The notes under the pieces were generated by a model that saw only the letters and a list, made by a program, of their open reading frames with translations, was not told the origin of the DNA and did not search any database. Source: Planococcus kocurii (GTDB taxonomy: Bacteria; Bacillota; Bacilli; Bacillales_A; Planococcaceae). Taken from it: DNA of 64,000 bases. Positions within the stretch are counted from its first letter, which is position 1. Every line of letters starts with the position of its first letter. Location of the stretch: contig NZ_CP013661.2 in NCBI RefSeq assembly GCF_001465835.2, forward strand, positions 2,720,501-2,784,500, in the 5' to 3' direction. This document shows, one piece after another, positions 63,742 through 64,000 of the stretch. Both the position numbers and the translations under genes were made by a program.

Positions 63742-64000
63742 ATGTCTTTGCGCATTGTATACGGCAGAGCGGGAGCGGGAAAAACTCGTTTTGTTCAAGA
63801 AGAAATAGTAGATGAATTGAAACGACAAGCAGACGGAGAACCGATTTTCCTCATCGTTCCGGATCAGATGTCGTTTTCCACCGAATATCAGCTTGCGGCA
63901 GATTACGGCATGAACGGGATGATTCGAGCACAGGCCGTTACTTTTAAACGACTGGCTTGGCGTGTGCTACAAGAAGTTGGAGGCATAAGCAGGAAAGAAG
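63742..64000 (+). CDS. addB: ATP-dependent nuclease subunit AddB (5' part)
   Basis: 86 codons to the window edge. SLRIVYGRAGAGKTRFV with Walker A GRAGAGKT, then FLIVPDQMSFSTEYQLA and AQAVTFKRLAWRVL: the N-terminus of AddB, partner of AddA in double-strand-break resection at Chi-like sites. GGGGAG precedes ATG. The gene is cut by the window, not broken. Confidence 0.95.
   Translation, partial: MSLRIVYGRAGAGKTRFVQEEIVDELKRQADGEPIFLIVPDQMSFSTEYQLAADYGMNGMIRAQAVTFKRLAWRVLQEVGGISRKE

Noticed and set aside
1-64000. tRNA, rRNA, prophage or complete insertion sequence
   Set aside because: No tRNA-like cloverleaf, rRNA core sequence, transposase, integrase or phage structural gene was recognised on either strand.

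Overview
The window reads as a chromosomal segment of a low-to-moderate GC Gram-positive bacterium of the order Bacillales, most likely Planococcaceae (Planococcus-like). The support is gene order: tagO, an LCP protein, yvyE, degS-degU, a degV-family gene, comFA-comFC, a PilZ gene, hpf, secA, prfB, yvjA, cccB, ftsE-ftsX, minJ and csbA follow the Bacillus subtilis arrangement with a few losses and insertions. SD sequences of the AGGAGG type, many TTG/GTG starts and strong hairpin terminators also fit. The family assignment is inference. I saw no rRNA, tRNA, CRISPR array or intact insertion sequence.

Region by region. 1-5.2 kb: a Fur-controlled iron-binding lipoprotein, then the metI-metC operon behind a SAM (S-box) riboswitch, then an array of four near-identical 245-bp repeats. 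5.2-17.7 kb: a luciferase-like monooxygenase, small hypothetical proteins, an arginine-type ABC transporter, Pcp, a HAD phosphatase, a lipoprotein, a tiny zinc ribbon, malate synthase divergent from a LytTR regulator, PatA and a lactonase-like metallohydrolase. 17.7-28.6 kb: threonine biosynthesis (thrD divergent from hom-thrC-thrB), an aldehyde dehydrogenase, a probable amino-acid-derivative scavenging operon (membrane protein plus two M20 hydrolases) and a small winged-helix protein. 28.6-33 kb: a gene-poor stretch, then a Wzz-like protein, a FemAB/GNAT-like protein, an unknown protein, an alkyltransferase-like protein and a class I glutamine amidotransferase.

33.0-35.4 kb holds the most striking locus: a helix-turn-helix/TPR regulator of RRNPP type overlapping or abutting a gene for a secreted precursor made almost entirely of 14 tandem copies of a 16-residue peptide. 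The copies differ almost only at synonymous positions. I read this as a quorum-sensing receptor with a polyprotein-like pheromone precursor. It is followed by two YflT-type stress genes, BrnQ, CsbD, a HEAT-like protein and a decayed epimerase gene.

39.9-61.9 kb is the conserved housekeeping backbone: wall teichoic acid and LCP proteins, DegS/DegU, competence, ribosome hibernation, SecA, RF2 with its programmed +1 frameshift, FtsEX, a TlpA-like thioredoxin, a third trans-sulfuration enzyme, MinJ and CsbA. The window ends with AzlCD, a TVP38/DedA-like membrane protein and the start of addB. Sigma-B-like promoters can be read before several genes of known stress families (YflT, CsbD, Hpf).
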